64,000 bases of DNA from a bacterium. Lineage in GTDB: Bacteria; Verrucomicrobiota; Verrucomicrobiia; Limisphaerales; J093. The translations under genes were made by a program, and so were the position numbers. The DNA is taken from the NCBI GenBank assembly GCA_021780105.1, contig JAJXZJ010000065.1, positions 1 through 64,000 on the forward strand. Reading direction: 5' to 3'. A model generated the notes under the pieces. That model saw nothing but the letters and a program-made list of their open reading frames with translations, searched no databases and was not told the origin of the DNA. Of the stretch, positions 63,737 to 64,000 are shown piece by piece; within the stretch, counting starts at the first letter, position 1; each line of letters begins with the position of its first letter.

Positions 63737-64000
63737 TCAAAACACCATTCTTTTGAATTCAGCTCTAGTCCGACCAAAGTTGATCAACAAACCAACCTTG
63801 ATTCCTGTTGCTTTCAATTTGTTTAATAACTGTGGCTCATCTTCCGTGTTGTAATTCTTTGCCACTTTCAGTTCGACAATCACAAATTCGTTCACGAACA
63901 GGTCCGCGCGGAATTCACCAACGACGACATTTCGATATTTGACTTTGATCGGGCTTTCGATTTCCACCTTGAGTCCCAACCGCAATGCAATTCCACCTGC
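63737..64000 (-). CDS. GxxExxY family protein, 5' end outside the window
   Basis: The last 87 codons of a GxxExxY-family gene run off the right edge. Diagnostic text is IALRLGLKVEIESPIKVKYR, VVGEFRADLFVNEFVIVELK, LLNKLKATGIKVGLLINFGR and the end AEFKRMVF. The family resembles small nuclease-fold proteins (the ExK-type 'VELKV' is present) and is abundant and mobile in Verrucomicrobiota. Its function is unknown. GC is clearly lower than in the suf genes. It is flanked on its 3' side by the AACACGGATAAACACAGATT motif. Confidence 0.85.
   Translation of the reverse strand, partial: AGGIALRLGLKVEIESPIKVKYRNVVVGEFRADLFVNEFVIVELKVAKNYNTEDEPQLLNKLKATGIKVGLLINFGRTRAEFKRMVF

Overview
The window is GC-rich chromosomal DNA from a free-living bacterium, most likely a member of the Verrucomicrobiota (Pedosphaera/Limisphaera-like). 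This rests on gene content, not on a marker tree. The signs are PEP-CTERM surface proteins, exported sugar isomerases and Gfo/Idh oxidoreductases, DUF1080, GH127 and GH42 proteins, a DUF1559-type prepilin with an H-DG end, and giant secreted proteins ending in a 'STNLVDW...FYRA' module. No tRNA, rRNA or CRISPR array was found.

Layout. 0-1.8 kb: a group II intron reverse transcriptase stub and a broken IS1380-family transposase abut purM. 1.8-9.6 kb: secA, a DUF1080 protein, cstA, nadD, rsfS and a PUR-like nucleic-acid-binding protein. 9.6-17.6 kb: a DUF4149 membrane protein, a large anchored protein of unknown function, two PEP-CTERM proteins, a dockerin-ended protein and a Big_1 secreted protein. 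Between them lies about 1.6 kb of decayed DNA holding relics of two genes that survive elsewhere in the window. 17.7-25.4 kb: ubiA-like prenyltransferase, dciA-like gene, GH42, an ExbB-ExbD-TonB-zinc ribbon cluster, guaB and a broken prepilin gene. 25.4-38.6 kb: GH127, a tandem CDGSH protein, a Tat-exported DUF362 protein coupled to a carbonic-anhydrase-like protein, two glycosyltransferases next to a complete IS3-family element, three sugar-catabolism-type genes, a CHAD protein and a uracil-DNA glycosylase. 38.6-45.2 kb: two giant exported proteins in tandem, one with about 21 propeller-like repeats. 45.5-56.3 kb: a third isomerase, squalene/phytoene synthase plus ligA, hom plus thrC, a UROD-family methyltransferase, ymdB and xseA. 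56.7-59.2 kb: a secreted-protein/prepilin pair, both interrupted, followed by a scrambled partial copy of xseA. 59.2-64 kb: sufC-D-U-T-S, with a GxxExxY gene upstream.

Functional groupings. Housekeeping runs include protein export (secA), purine synthesis (purM, guaB), NAD synthesis and ribosome silencing (nadD, rsfS), aspartate-family amino acids (hom, thrC), DNA repair and ligation (ligA, xseA, UDG) and Fe-S assembly (suf). Accessory genes point to polysaccharide use (GH127, GH42, isomerases, Gfo/Idh), TonB-type energised uptake and a large investment in surface proteins.

The most unusual signal is a set of small palindromic elements. A 51-bp double hairpin forms the core of a 99-bp MITE-like element with terminal inverted repeats and a 9-bp target duplication. 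A related 51-bp palindrome, with paired compensatory changes in one stem, sits in frame inside the zinc-finger region of ligA and adds about 17 residues to the protein. A second element with the same ends but a different core lies at 25.4 kb. Other notable signals are a G8 tract that splits a prepilin gene, a 21-bp-phased TTTAA array beside the IS3 element, and enzyme homologues lacking expected active-site residues (GH42, carbonic-anhydrase-like).
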